The notes under the pieces were generated by a model. The model was not told where the DNA came from. It did no database searches and was given only the letters and a program-made list of their open reading frames with translations. This document shows positions 34,582-43,449 of a DNA stretch of 50,748 nt, one piece after another. This DNA is from Labilithrix sp. (GTDB lineage Bacteria > Myxococcota_A > Polyangia > Polyangiales > Polyangiaceae), in contig JAHBWF010000042.1 in the NCBI GenBank assembly GCA_019637105.1, positions 1 to 50,748 of the forward strand, read 5' to 3'. The translations under genes and the position numbers were made by a program. Every line of letters begins with the position of its first letter. Positions within the stretch are counted from its first letter, which is position 1.

Positions 34582-35794
34582 GCACGGACGCCGAGACGGG
34601 CGGGAGCAGCGCAGGCGCGCCGGCGAGCCCGAGCGCGCCCCGCGCGGAGCCGCGCGCGTCACGCCCGGCGGCTACCGCGTGGCGCGCGAACCTGGGGCTC
34701 TTCCTCGCCACCGCGGCGAGCGTCTTCGTCACCGGCGTCGCGAGCTTCCCGCACGAGGGCGGCCTCTTCGGCGCGGCCGCGTTGATCCAGGGGGCGCAGT
34801 TCGCGGGCACGATCCTCACGATCCTCGTCGCCCACGAGCTCGGCCACTACGTCGCCGCCCGGATCCACAAGGTCGACGCGTCGCTGCCGTTCTTCATCCC
34901 GATGCCGCTGATCAGCCCGTTCGGGACGATGGGCGCGGTCATCCGCATGCGCGGCGTCATCCCCACGCGCCGCGCGCTCCTCGACATCGGCGCGGCCGGT
35001 CCGCTCGCCGGCCTCGCGTTCGCGCTCCCGCTCTACGCGTGGGGCGTCGCCCACTCGCACTTCGTCCCCGGCGGCGCCGACGACCTCGTCGAGCTGGGCG
35101 AGTCGGTGCTCATCAAGCTCCTCGACCGCGCCTTCGCCCCCACGGCGCCCGAGGGCACGCTGCTCGTCTACTCACCCGTCGCGTTCGGCGCGTGGGGAGG
35201 CTTCTTCATCACGATGATCAACCTCCTGCCGGTCGGGCAGCTCGACGGCGGGCACGTCGCCTACGCGCTCTTCGGGCCGGGCGGGATCACTATAAGCTCG
35301 TCCACCGCTCGCTCCTCGCGTTCTTCTGCGTGATCGTCGTCGGTCGCATCGGCCGCGACATCACCGCCGGCCGCGGCCTCAGCGCGACGCACGTCGGCGC
35401 TCACATCTCGAACTGCAGATCTTCTGGCTTCGTCTGGTTCCAGGTGCTCGCGGTGCTCGGATCGCTCGCGGCGCGGGGCCGCGCGTCGAGCTCGGACGGC
35501 GAGAGCGCCGCCGGCGCCCTCACGATCCGCACGCGCGTGATCGCCACGTTCGGCCTCCTCGGGCTTGCGAGCCTCGCGCGCAGCCACCCCTCGTGGCTCG
35601 TCGTCGGCGCCTTCTTCGGCGGCCTCGCCCTCCTCCTCGCGATGGAGGTCAAAGGCGGCGTCCTGCGGCGGCACGACCTGCTCGATCACCCGCCGACGGG
35701 CAGCGAGCCGCTCGGGCCCGGCCGCGCGGCGGTCGCGATCGTCACGCTCGCGCTCTTCGCGCTGCTGTTCATGCCCGAGCCGTTCAGCCTCTGA
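34578..35794 (+). CDS. Site-2-type M50 intramembrane metalloprotease, frameshifted near 35285
   Basis: The frame from ATG 34578 has a variable N terminus, then membrane helices with the zinc motif ILVAHELGHYVAARI, an IPMPLISPFGTMGAVIRMRG segment and the second metal motif LLPVGQLDGGHVAYALFG. Right after it the frame ends early at 35333, while the continuation DHYKLVHRSLLAFFCVIVVG with four more hydrophobic segments is open in another frame to TGA 35794. One base lost (or two gained) in the G/C-rich run 35276-35287 explains this. The protein would have about 404 residues and act on membrane proteins in regulated proteolysis. Real frameshift or read error cannot be told apart here. Confidence 0.8.
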
Positions 35795-35797
35795 CCG

Positions 35798-35844
35798 GCC
35801 GCCGAGCGGCGGAGGCCATCAGGCCGCCGAAAACGGCGGAGGCC
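35798..35844. terminator. Two tandem hairpins between convergent genes
   Basis: CCGCCG-AG-CGGCGG (35799-35812) and CCGCCG-AAAA-CGGCGG (35824-35839) are similar hairpins, each flanked by GGC/GCC. They sit between the M50 stop and the purS stop and would end transcription from both directions. Confidence 0.55.
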
Positions 35845-35845
35845 C

Positions 35846-36094
35846 TCAGACGACGATCTCGAAGTCCTCGATCACGGGGTTGGCCAGCATCTCGTCGGCC
35901 ATCTTGGCGAGGCGCTCCTTGAGCGCCGCCGGATCGGCGACGGGCGCGTCGCCCAGATCGATCTCGATGAGCTTGCCGATGCGGACGCCGCGGACGCCGT
36001 CGAAGCCGAGCTTGTCGAGCGCGCGCTTCACGGCGTCTCCCTGCGGGTCGAGGACCTCGGACTTCAAGCGGACGAGGACGGTGGCCTTGCTCAT
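35846..36094 (-). CDS. purS: Phosphoribosylformylglycinamidine synthase subunit PurS
   Basis: An 82-residue Pur[41 protein letters not shown] and the C-terminal [18 protein letters not shown] are the full family pattern. It forms the small subunit of the three-part FGAM synthase (PurS-PurQ-PurL) of purine synthesis in the cytosol. ATG 36094 overlaps the purC stop by 4 bases (translation coupling). purQ and purL are not within the window; they would be expected further along or elsewhere. Confidence 0.95.
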   Translation of the reverse strand: MSKATVLVRLKSEVLDPQGDAVKRALDKLGFDGVRGVRIGKLIEIDLGDAPVADPAALKERLAKMADEMLANPVIEDFEIVV

Positions 36095-37065
36095 GTCGAG
36101 ACTCCGAGGTTCTTCGCGATGCGGGGCAGCGGCGGGGCGGTGTCCGGCTCGAACGTCTCGCCGGTGATGCGCTCGTACGCTTCGACGTAGCGCTTGGCGG
36201 CGCCGGTCCGGACCTCGTTCGGGAGCTCCGGCGGCTCGCCGTCGCCGCGGTAGCCGAGCGCGGTGTAGTACCGGCGCACGAAGTCCTTGTCGAGCGGCTC
36301 CGGGTCGAGGCCGGCCGCGAACCGCTCGGCGTAGGTCGCCTCGATCCAGAAGCGCGACGAGTCGGGCGTGTGGATCTCGTCGATGACGATGACCTTGCCG
36401 TCCTTCGTCTTGCCGAGCTCGTACTTCGTGTCGACGAGGATGAGCCCGCGCGAGGCGCAGAGCGCTTGGCCGGCGGCGAAGAGCGCGAGCGCGATCTCGG
36501 CGGCGCGATCGAAGTCGGCGGCGGAGATGTCGCCCCTGGCGAGGATCTCCTCGCGCGAGGCCGACACGTCGTGCTCGCCCTTCGGGGCCTTGGTGGCGGG
36601 CGTCAGCAGCGGCCGCTCGAGGCGCTGGTTCTTCTCGAGGCCCTCCGGGAGCTCGTGGCCGCAGAAGACGCGCTCGCCGGCGGCGTAGTGCGTCCACATG
36701 CTCGTCGAGGTCGAGCCGGTGATGTACGCGCGCACGACCATCTCGACGGGCAAGGGCGCGCAGTCCACGCACTCGAGGACGTTCGGATCGGGCACGCGCA
36801 CGAGGTGGTTGTCGGCGACGTCCTTCGTCTTCTCGAACCACCACGCCGCGAGCCGGTTCAGCACCTGCCCCTTGAACGGGACCGTCCCGAGGATGCGGTC
36901 GAACGCGCTGATGCGGTCGGTGACGACGATGAAGCGCCGACCGTCCTTGCTGTAGTTGTCGCGGACCTTGCCCTCGTAACGCTCGCCGAGCCCCTCGAAG
37001 CGCGTGGACTCGAGGGTGTGCGCGAGTTGCTCCTTCAGCAGCGCGTCATCGACCAACGGGGGCAT
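36091..37065 (-). CDS. purC: Phosphoribosylaminoimidazole-succinocarboxamide synthase (SAICAR synthetase)
   Basis: A 324-residue PurC of the longer type (yeast Ade1-like length). It has the N-terminal [58 protein letters not shown] and the C-terminal [14 protein letters not shown] with the conserved DEIHTPD. It joins aspartate to CAIR with ATP. It leads the purC-purS pair (4-bp overlap). No purine riboswitch was seen in the 174 bp upstream, and that region holds no supported gene. Confidence 0.97.
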   Translation of the reverse strand: MPPLVDDALLKEQLAHTLESTRFEGLGERYEGKVRDNYSKDGRRFIVVTDRISAFDRILGTVPFKGQVLNRLAAWWFEKTKDVADNHLVRVPDPNVLECVDCAPLPVEMVVRAYITGSTSTSMWTHYAAGERVFCGHELPEGLEKNQRLERPLLTPATKAPKGEHDVSASREEILARGDISAADFDRAAEIALALFAAGQALCASRGLILVDTKYELGKTKDGKVIVIDEIHTPDSSRFWIEATYAERFAAGLDPEPLDKDFVRRYYTALGYRGDGEPPELPNEVRTGAAKRYVEAYERITGETFEPDTAPPLPRIAKNLGVST

Positions 37066-37239
37066 GCTAGACGTCGTCTAGTCGATGCCGGCGCCGCGGT
37101 CGACGGTGAAGCGCCGCGACCTCGCCGCACGCGAGCCGGAGGACACGCGTCGACGAGGTCGAACGGAGGCGGAGCGCCGGCTTTGCTGCGGAGCTCGATC
37201 CGTCGTCGAGCCGAGCCCCGCGGCGTCGAGCCAAACGAG

Positions 37240-37776
37240 CTAGTTGCGGAGCTTGATGTCGACGCGGCGGTCGTTCCGCCAGCCCGCCTCGTCGGTGCCC
37301 GTCGCGTCGAGCTCGCCGCGCGAGGTGTCGAAGAGCTTGTCGTTCGCGACGCCGAGCCCGGCGAGGAACGTGTGCGCCGCCCGCGCGCGCTTGGCGCCGA
37401 GCGTCATGTTGTACTCGGTCTCGCCGCGCGGGTCGGCGCGGCCGACGAGATCGACGGCGCGGCCCTTGAGCGGGCCGGTCGTGAGGCACTTGGCGACCTG
37501 CTCGAGGACCGCCTTCTCCTGGTCGGAGAGCTGCTCGGAGTCGAAGTCGAACTTCGGCGCCTCCTCGGGGTTCGAGAATTTCAGGTTGCACGCCTTGAGG
37601 ATGGCGTCGTCGACGTTGACGGCCATCTGCTCCTTGTTCGCGGGCGCGCTCGTCACGCTCGGCGGGGCCTCCGCGGTCGGCTGGGCCGCGGGCGTCTCCG
37701 CGGGCTTCTTGTCACCGCCACACGCGGCGGTGAGAACGAGGAGCGGGGCGACGAGGACGAGAGCAACCTTCTTCAT
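37240..37776 (-). CDS. OmpA/Pal-like outer-membrane lipoprotein
   Basis: A 178-residue lipoprotein: signal peptide MKKVALVLVAPLLVLTAAC with Cys19, a Pro/Ala-rich linker, and a C-terminal OmpA-like peptidoglycan-binding domain (KFDFDSEQLSDQEKAVLEQV, LVGRADPRGETEYNMTLGAK and RARAAHTFLAGLGV). The final WRNDRRVDIKL is the typical end. It should tie the outer membrane to peptidoglycan. It is near Pal in size, but the tol genes are not adjacent, so it is probably one of several OmpA lipoproteins. Confidence 0.9.
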   Translation of the reverse strand: MKKVALVLVAPLLVLTAACGGDKKPAETPAAQPTAEAPPSVTSAPANKEQMAVNVDDAILKACNLKFSNPEEAPKFDFDSEQLSDQEKAVLEQVAKCLTTGPLKGRAVDLVGRADPRGETEYNMTLGAKRARAAHTFLAGLGVANDKLFDTSRGELDATGTDEAGWRNDRRVDIKLRN

Positions 37777-38014
37777 AATTCTCCCTCACGAGCTCGGCAA
37801 TGTACCGAGGCGGATCGCGCGAGCGCGCTCGACTCTTCGCGAGAACGCGCCACTTCTTTCTAATCGCGTGGATGCGTACGTCAATGAGCGCTTCACGCCG
37901 CAGGAAAACGCTCGAACTCGCCGTGGCTTACGCTCCAGCGCGTCGACGGCGCTCCGCACCTCGAGCGACGCCGATCTCGACGCCGCGCCGGCGCACGATA
38001 AGATCGCGTCGTCC

Positions 38015-38749
38015 ATGAGCAATCCGGTCCAAACCTCGTCGATCCCGGACGACGTCGTCCTCGTCGTCGACGACGAGGAGGACATTCGCCGGCTCGTCTC
38101 GTTCAACCTGGATGAGGCAGGGTTTCGCGTCGAGACAGTGGACACCGGTGCAGGTGCGCTCACCGCCGCCGCGCGGCTGAAGCCGGCGGTCTTCGTGCTC
38201 GACCTCATGCTGCCCGACCTCTCGGGCACGGAGGTCTGTCGAAGGCTCCGCGCCGATCCCGAGCTCGCGGACGCGGCCGTCCTCATGCTGACCGCGCGCG
38301 GAGACGAGTACGACCGCGTCCTCGGCTTCGAGGTCGGCGCCGACGACTACGTGGTGAAGCCTTTCAGCGTGCGCGAGCTCGTGATGCGGGTGAAGGGCCT
38401 CGCCGTCCGCGCGCGCGAGCGCCGCCTCGCGCGCGGCTCCCGCGACGAGGGCAGGCGGCTCCGCTGGCGCGGCCTCGAGATCGACCCTGTCCGGCACCGC
38501 GTCACCGTCGGCGGCGCCGAGCTCGGCCTCAGGCCGCTCGAGTACAAGCTGCTCGCGATCTTCATCGAGCACCCGGGGCGCGTCTTCTCCCGCACCGAGC
38601 TCTTGCAGGAGGTCTGGGGGATCAGCCCGGACACGAACACGCGCACGGTCGACACGCACATCCGGCGGCTCCGCGAGCGGCTCGACGCGCACAGCGAGGC
38701 GATCGAGACCGTCCACGGCTTCGGCTACCGGCTGCGCGATCCGTCGTAG
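38015..38749 (+). CDS. PhoB/OmpR-family response regulator
   Basis: A 244-residue regulator: receiver (VVLVVDDEEDIRRLVSFNLD, phosphoacceptor in VFVLDLMLPDLSG, Lys in VVKPFSVREL) and winged helix (LGLRPLEYKLLAIFIEHPGR, DTHIRRLRERLDAH, ETVHGFGYRLRDPS). The order receiver regulator then PhoR-like kinase matches phosphate-type systems, but no pho or pst gene is adjacent, so the signal stays open. ATG 38015 follows a 238-bp intergenic region in which I see no gene and which divides this pair from the divergent OmpA-like lipoprotein. Confidence 0.95.
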   Translation: MSNPVQTSSIPDDVVLVVDDEEDIRRLVSFNLDEAGFRVETVDTGAGALTAAARLKPAVFVLDLMLPDLSGTEVCRRLRADPELADAAVLMLTARGDEYDRVLGFEVGADDYVVKPFSVRELVMRVKGLAVRARERRLARGSRDEGRRLRWRGLEIDPVRHRVTVGGAELGLRPLEYKLLAIFIEHPGRVFSRTELLQEVWGISPDTNTRTVDTHIRRLRERLDAHSEAIETVHGFGYRLRDPS

Positions 38750-38807
38750 CCGCGCCCGCCGCGATCCGTGCGATCCTTCCGGCGTCGCAAACGCGAGGCA
38801 GGTACCG

Positions 38808-40247
38808 ATGACGCTCTCGTTCCGCTCGAAGCTGGTCGCCAGCCACGTCGCGCTCGTGCTCGTCGCCGGCGGCATCGCCCTCTTCTCCCTCGACCGCGCG
38901 CTCGCCGCGGACCTCGCGCGGCAGCTCGATCAACGCCTCGAGGATCAGGGCAAGGGCGCGATCGAGTGGGCCGAGGGCGGCAAGCGTCACCCCGATCGCA
39001 TCACGACGCGCATCGCGAACATCGTCGAGGCCGAGGTGACGCTCTTCGAGAAGGACGGGACCGTGATCGGCGCGTCGAGCCCCGAGGCCCGCGGCGACCT
39101 TGGGCCCGAGGTCGCCGCCGCGCGAGCGGGGAGCGTCGGGAGAGCGACGCGCGCGCGCGGCGGTCGCGAGCTCCACTACGTCGCCGTCCCCGGCGCCGAA
39201 GGGACGGTGCTCCGCCTCGCCCAGCCGCTCTCCGAGGTCAACGAGACGGTGGCGGCGATGCGGCGGCGCCTGCTCGTCGCGTCGACGCTCGCGATGCTCG
39301 TCGCCGTCGTCCTCGCGATCCTGGCCTCGCGCGTCGCCTCGCGGCCGATCCAGGAGATGACGACGACGGCGACGCGCCTGGCGCGCGGCGACTTCGAAGC
39401 GCCGATCCCCGAGGGCGACCGCGACGAGTTCGGCGTGCTCTGGCGCGCGCTGAAGTCGCTGGCCTCCCAGCTCAAGGCGCGCATCGGCGAGCTCGTCGAG
39501 GAGCGCGACCGCCTCCAGCGCCTGATGACGATACGGCGCGACTTCGTGGCGAACGTCTCGCACGAGCTCCGCACGCCGGTGACGTCGATCCAGGGCTACG
39601 CGGAGACCTTGCTCCGCGACGACACGCCGCCGGAGACGCGCGCTCAGTTCATCGAGGTCATCCACCGCCAGGCGCAGCGCATGGGCGCGCTGGTCGAGCA
39701 GCTGCTCGCGCTCTCGGAGCTCGAGGCGCGCGGGCGCGACGACCTCGCGCGCGAGTCGGTGAGCGTGCTCTCGATCGCGCGGCACGTCGCCGAGACCGTG
39801 GCCGGGCACGCCGAGGCGAGGTCCGTGACCGTGGACGTCGACGGCGTCGACGCGTCCGCCGTCGTCTTCGCCGATCCGGAAGGCGTCGAGCGGGTGCTCT
39901 TGAACCTCGTCGACAACGCCGTCAACTACGGCAAGGACGGGGGCAAGGTCACCGTCCGCGCGACCGCGGAGAGCGGGCGAGGCCGCGAAGGCGTCGCGAT
40001 CGAGGTCGTGGACGACGGCGACGGCATCGCGGCGCAGCACCTCCCGCGCATCTTCGAGCGGTTCTACCGCGTCGACGCGGGCCGCTCGCGCCAGCACGGC
40101 GGCGCGGGCCTCGGCCTCGCGATCGTCAAGCACCTCGTCGAGTCGATGGACGGCGCGATCGAGGTCGAGAGCGAGCTCGGCGTGGGCACGCGCTTCGTCG
40201 TGACGCTCCCCGCGCCGCGCCGGCCGTCCGAGACCACGCCGCTCTGA
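38808..40247 (+). CDS. PhoR-like membrane sensor histidine kinase
   Basis: A 479-residue kinase paired with the regulator 58 bp upstream. Two membrane helices (KLVASHVALVLVAGGIALFS and LLVASTLAMLVAVVLAILAS) flank a periplasmic domain of about 130 residues. HAMP (RVASRPIQEMTTTATRLARG), HisKA with VANVSHELRTPVTSIQGYAE and HATPase (LNLVDNAVNYGKDGG, VDDGDGIAAQHLPRIFERFY, GGAGLGLAIVKHL) are all complete. GCAGGTA lies ahead of ATG 38808. It is convergent with the lipoprotein at 40254, only 6 bp apart. Confidence 0.95.
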   Translation: MTLSFRSKLVASHVALVLVAGGIALFSLDRALAADLARQLDQRLEDQGKGAIEWAEGGKRHPDRITTRIANIVEAEVTLFEKDGTVIGASSPEARGDLGPEVAAARAGSVGRATRARGGRELHYVAVPGAEGTVLRLAQPLSEVNETVAAMRRRLLVASTLAMLVAVVLAILASRVASRPIQEMTTTATRLARGDFEAPIPEGDRDEFGVLWRALKSLASQLKARIGELVEERDRLQRLMTIRRDFVANVSHELRTPVTSIQGYAETLLRDDTPPETRAQFIEVIHRQAQRMGALVEQLLALSELEARGRDDLARESVSVLSIARHVAETVAGHAEARSVTVDVDGVDASAVVFADPEGVERVLLNLVDNAVNYGKDGGKVTVRATAESGRGREGVAIEVVDDGDGIAAQHLPRIFERFYRVDAGRSRQHGGAGLGLAIVKHLVESMDGAIEVESELGVGTRFVVTLPAPRRPSETTPL

Positions 40248-40253
40248 TGACGG

Positions 40254-40748
40254 TCACTGGATGATGCGCATGCCGTACTGCTCGAGCGCGCCGTTCGAGA
40301 TCATCGACCCGTCGGGGAAGCGGCAGAAGCCGTCCTCGCTGCCGACCGAGTTGTGCCCCGAGACGAGCTGCCTGCCGAGCTTCATGCACGCCTTCGTGCC
40401 GGCGCTGATGCCGCCGGTGAGCTCCCGGCCGGCCAGCTCGACCGGCATCCCGTTCCGGACCTGGCGGATCGCGTCGCACGCGAGCTGACCGCTCGCCTGC
40501 CTGCACTGCGCGCTGATCCGCACGTTCTCGCGCGTGTAATAGATGAAGGGCATCGCCTGGCCCTCCTGCGAGGTCCACACCTCGTTGACGAAGGGCGCCG
40601 ACTCGAGGGCGGCGAGCGGCCCGGTGCCCGCGTTCGTCGCGTCCGCCGGCGACGCTGCGCCGTTCGACGACGGGTTGTCCTTCGACGGACACCCGAACAG
40701 GACGGCGGACGAAAGGACGACGGCGATCGGAGCGACGCGCGAGCTCAT
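40254..40748 (-). CDS. Hypothetical lipoprotein
   Basis: A 164-residue protein with signal peptide and lipobox (VAPIAVVLSSAVLFGC), a Ser/Asn/Ala-rich linker, and a mature domain with MPFIYYTRENVRISAQ, CRQASGQLACDAIRQVRNG and four Cys in all that probably form disulfides. The family is not recognised. ATG 40748 gives a clean signal peptide; the upstream ATG at 40838 would put a second hydrophobic stretch in front and was not chosen. Confidence 0.75.
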   Translation of the reverse strand: MSSRVAPIAVVLSSAVLFGCPSKDNPSSNGAASPADATNAGTGPLAALESAPFVNEVWTSQEGQAMPFIYYTRENVRISAQCRQASGQLACDAIRQVRNGMPVELAGRELTGGISAGTKACMKLGRQLVSGHNSVGSEDGFCRFPDGSMISNGALEQYGMRIIQ

Positions 40749-40900
40749 GAGTCGGTCATACAGGAGGAGGCCGATCGAGACGAGAACGCAGCGGGCGCCG
40801 AGGCCGGCGAGGGAGCCTGCCCAGGCTGCCAACGCCATGTATTTGCTTTATTTAACAAGGATCGTTCAGCGGACCCCGCCGACGTGTCTGGCGACGACGA

Positions 40901-42340
40901 TCAGCGTCCGCTTCGCCGGAGGACGTACACCCCCATCGCTCCGCAGACGACGAGCAGAAAGAGCGTCACGAGGACGATCGCGCGCGTCGCGCTGCGCCGC
41001 GCCGGAGCCCGCCCGGACCGCGGCGGGCCCGAGAGCGCGGGAGGCTCGAACGTCGGCCCCGGACCCGACGCGGGCGGCGCCGAGACGTGGGGCGGCGCCG
41101 CAGCGTGCAGCGGAGCCGTGGCGTGGAGCGCGCCCGGGGCGCGCGGCGGCCCCGACGGCGCCGGCGAGGGGTGGCTCGGGAACGGTCCGCGCATCCTCGT
41201 CGTCCCGGGCGGCGGCGGCGGCGCGACGCTCTCGTGGAGCCGATGCGGCGGCGCGGACACCACCGCCGGCGAGGCCTGCGTCTTCGCGAACGGCGCATCC
41301 TCGTCGTTCCCGAAGCCGTCCCGGGGCGCCGGGTCGGGGTAGCTTCGCCGCGGCGCCGGGAGCTGCCGCGTCCTGTCCGACGACTCCGGCTCCTCGACCG
41401 AGGCGGGCCCCGCCTCGAGCGACGCCGCGCGCACCGTCAAGCTGTCCGCCGCGAAGCCTTCGCCGCGCGGACCGCGCGCCTCGCGGAGGGCCGCCTGCAT
41501 GTCGCTCGCGCTCTGCCAGCGATCGTCCATGTCGAGCTCGAGGGCGCGATCGATCACGCGCGCCACGGCGGGGGACACGTGCGGGGCGAGCTGCCGGATC
41601 GGAGGCGCCCGATGCGTGGCGCTGGCGATCAGCTGCTCGTGCAGCGACTGCGCGTCGTCGTGGACGTAGCGCCCGGTGATCGCCGTGTAGAGCGTCGCGC
41701 CGAGCCCCCAGACGTCGGAGCGCGCGTCGACCGCGTCGCGGCGACCCGCGGCTTGCTCGGGCGGCATGAACTCGGGCGTGCCGATCGTCACCCCCGTCTG
41801 CGTCGCCTCCTCGTTCGCGTGCTTCATCCGGGCGAGCCCGAAGTCGAGGAGCTTGATGGTCCCGTCGTTCGTCAAGAAGACGTTCTCGGGCTTCACGTCG
41901 CGGTGGACGATGCCCTTGTCGTGGGCGGCGGCGAGCGCGGCGAGCGCGTCGTCGGCGAGGTCGAGCACCTCGTCGATCGGCAGCGCCCCGCCGAACCGCA
42001 CGCGCCGCGCGTCGATGGTCTCTCCCTCGAGCAGCTCGAGGACGAGGAAGACGGCGCCGTCCTCCGTGACGCCGTCGTCGAGGACGGCGACGACGCCGGG
42101 GTGCCCGACCGCGTTCGCGACGTAGCCCTCCCGCAAGAACCGCGCGCGCGTCTGCGGATCGCGGGAGAGCGGCGCGTGGAGGAGCTTCAGCGCGGCCCGG
42201 TGCCCGTTCCGGTGGGTCGCGGCGTAGACGGTGGCCATCCCGCCCGCGCCGATGCGCGCGTCGACCTGCCATTTGCCGTTGATCACGGTGCCGACGCGAC
42301 CCTGTCCCTGCGGTCCCCGGCCCGGGCGGGCTTCGCTCAC
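40901..42340 (-). CDS. Transmembrane serine/threonine protein kinase
   Basis: A 479-residue PknB-like kinase. Gly loop RIGAGGMATVYAATH, Lys52 in AALKLL, HRDVKPEN with Asp148, DFG at 166-168 and MPPEQA are present, and the domain ends near residue 290. A Pro/Ala-rich linker of about 150 residues leads to a single C-terminal membrane helix (AIVLVTLFLLVVCGAMGVYV), after which only about six residues remain, so no extracellular sensor exists. The kinase faces the cytosol. Confidence 0.93.
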   Translation of the reverse strand: MSEARPGRGPQGQGRVGTVINGKWQVDARIGAGGMATVYAATHRNGHRAALKLLHAPLSRDPQTRARFLREGYVANAVGHPGVVAVLDDGVTEDGAVFLVLELLEGETIDARRVRFGGALPIDEVLDLADDALAALAAAHDKGIVHRDVKPENVFLTNDGTIKLLDFGLARMKHANEEATQTGVTIGTPEFMPPEQAAGRRDAVDARSDVWGLGATLYTAITGRYVHDDAQSLHEQLIASATHRAPPIRQLAPHVSPAVARVIDRALELDMDDRWQSASDMQAALREARGPRGEGFAADSLTVRAASLEAGPASVEEPESSDRTRQLPAPRRSYPDPAPRDGFGNDEDAPFAKTQASPAVVSAPPHRLHESVAPPPPPGTTRMRGPFPSHPSPAPSGPPRAPGALHATAPLHAAAPPHVSAPPASGPGPTFEPPALSGPPRSGRAPARRSATRAIVLVTLFLLVVCGAMGVYVLRRSGR

Positions 42341-42591
42341 CCCGATCCTCCAGCGCGAGGGTGGAGGACGAGCGTATCACGGGCGCGGACACGGCAAACT
42401 TCGCGGAGAAGCTGAGCCGACGCGCGGCCGTCGCATGAGCCGGGCCTCCTCGGGACCGAGGACGACGCCCGGCTTCGTGTCCGGGAGCCTCGTGTTCCAG
42501 GACGCATGCCCGTGCGATGACGGGAGGTTCTTCCGACCCCTCGCTCGTCGTAAGGACGGAACGAACCGGTCGAAATCGTGGCGTCCGGGTC

Positions 42592-43002
42592 CTAGTTGAC
42601 GGCTTCGTTCTGGATCGACGCGCGCTCGCGCGGGGCGTCGTCGTCGGTCTCCCCGCGCTCTTTCTCGAGCTCCTGGCGGACGACGCGATCGACCTCCGCT
42701 TGCATCTGGCCGGAGAGCGTCTTCCACCACATCACGAAATCCGCCTGGAGCGACCAGAGCGGGTACTTGAACGACGCGGGCTTGTTCTTCTCGACGAAGA
42801 AGTGGCCGATCCACGCGGGGCCGTAGCCGCACACCGGCGCGACGAGCAGGAGCCAGCGGCGCTTGGTGAGGAGGCCGGCAGCGAGGCACGAGACGGCCGC
42901 GGTCGTGCCGATGAAGTGGAGGAGGCGCGTCGACTTCTTCTTGTGCTCGCCGACGTAAAAGTCCCAGAACTGCTCGAACGTCTCGATCTTGGGGTCGGCC
43001 AT
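42592..43002 (-). CDS. DUF962 / Mpo1-like membrane protein
   Basis: A 136-residue protein. It starts MADPKIETFEQFWDFYVGEH and has the family's HKKKSTRLLHFIGT, then hydrophobic helices (AAVSCLAAGLL and WLLLVAPVCGYGPAW), HFFVEKNKPASFKYPLWSLQ and MWWKTLSGQM. The conserved His residues (HFIGT, IGHFFVEKN) match the yeast Mpo1 dioxygenase family acting on 2-hydroxy fatty acids; the bacterial role is not established. The charged C terminus is extra. The 251 bp to the kinase start hold no supported gene. Confidence 0.88.
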   Translation of the reverse strand: MADPKIETFEQFWDFYVGEHKKKSTRLLHFIGTTAAVSCLAAGLLTKRRWLLLVAPVCGYGPAWIGHFFVEKNKPASFKYPLWSLQADFVMWWKTLSGQMQAEVDRVVRQELEKERGETDDDAPRERASIQNEAVN

Positions 43003-43449
43003 CACGCACCTCGCGAAGCAGCGGGGACCTCTTTCCCCGACGCGAGGAAGGATGCCCCCGCGCCGGGATCGTGTCCAGTCGGCGCGGCCAAATCCGAGGG
43101 TGCGCGCGCCTCGCTCGCGCGCGACGCCGCCGGCGCGGATCCGCGCCGAGGTCCGTCCTCCTCCGGGAGCGCTCGTCGCCTCCGTCGTTGCTGGAGGAGC
43201 CGTCTTCGCCGGGACGTCGCCCGTCGTGGCCGAGGATTGTCCTCGAGGAAGCCGCTCGTCGCCTCCGTCGTTGCAAGAGGTTCGTCTCCCCGGGACGCCG
43301 TTCGTCGCCCGTCGTTGCAAGACGCGACGCCCCTGGGGACACGCGACGCGACCGCCGGCGACGAGACGGTCCGCGGGTGGATCGGCACGCGACTTTCTGG
43401 CAAGGTTCCGCCCCGATTTCCGGACGATCCGGTCCTCTCCTTGCCTTTC
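43003..43449. other. 447-bp non-coding region with imperfect repeats
   Basis: No gene is supported here. The 21-bp stretch starting GCTCGTCGCCTCCGTCGTT occurs at 43171-43191 and again at 43254-43274 (offset 83), and GGGACG-TCG-CCCGTCGT type pieces recur from 43210 to 43320. These look like a decayed minisatellite rather than a CRISPR, because unit lengths vary. Promoters for the divergent DUF962 and glycosyltransferase genes must lie within it. Confidence 0.6.

Noticed and set aside
43160-43330. Second CRISPR array
   Set aside because: The repeats are imperfect, have variable spacing and no constant-length spacers.
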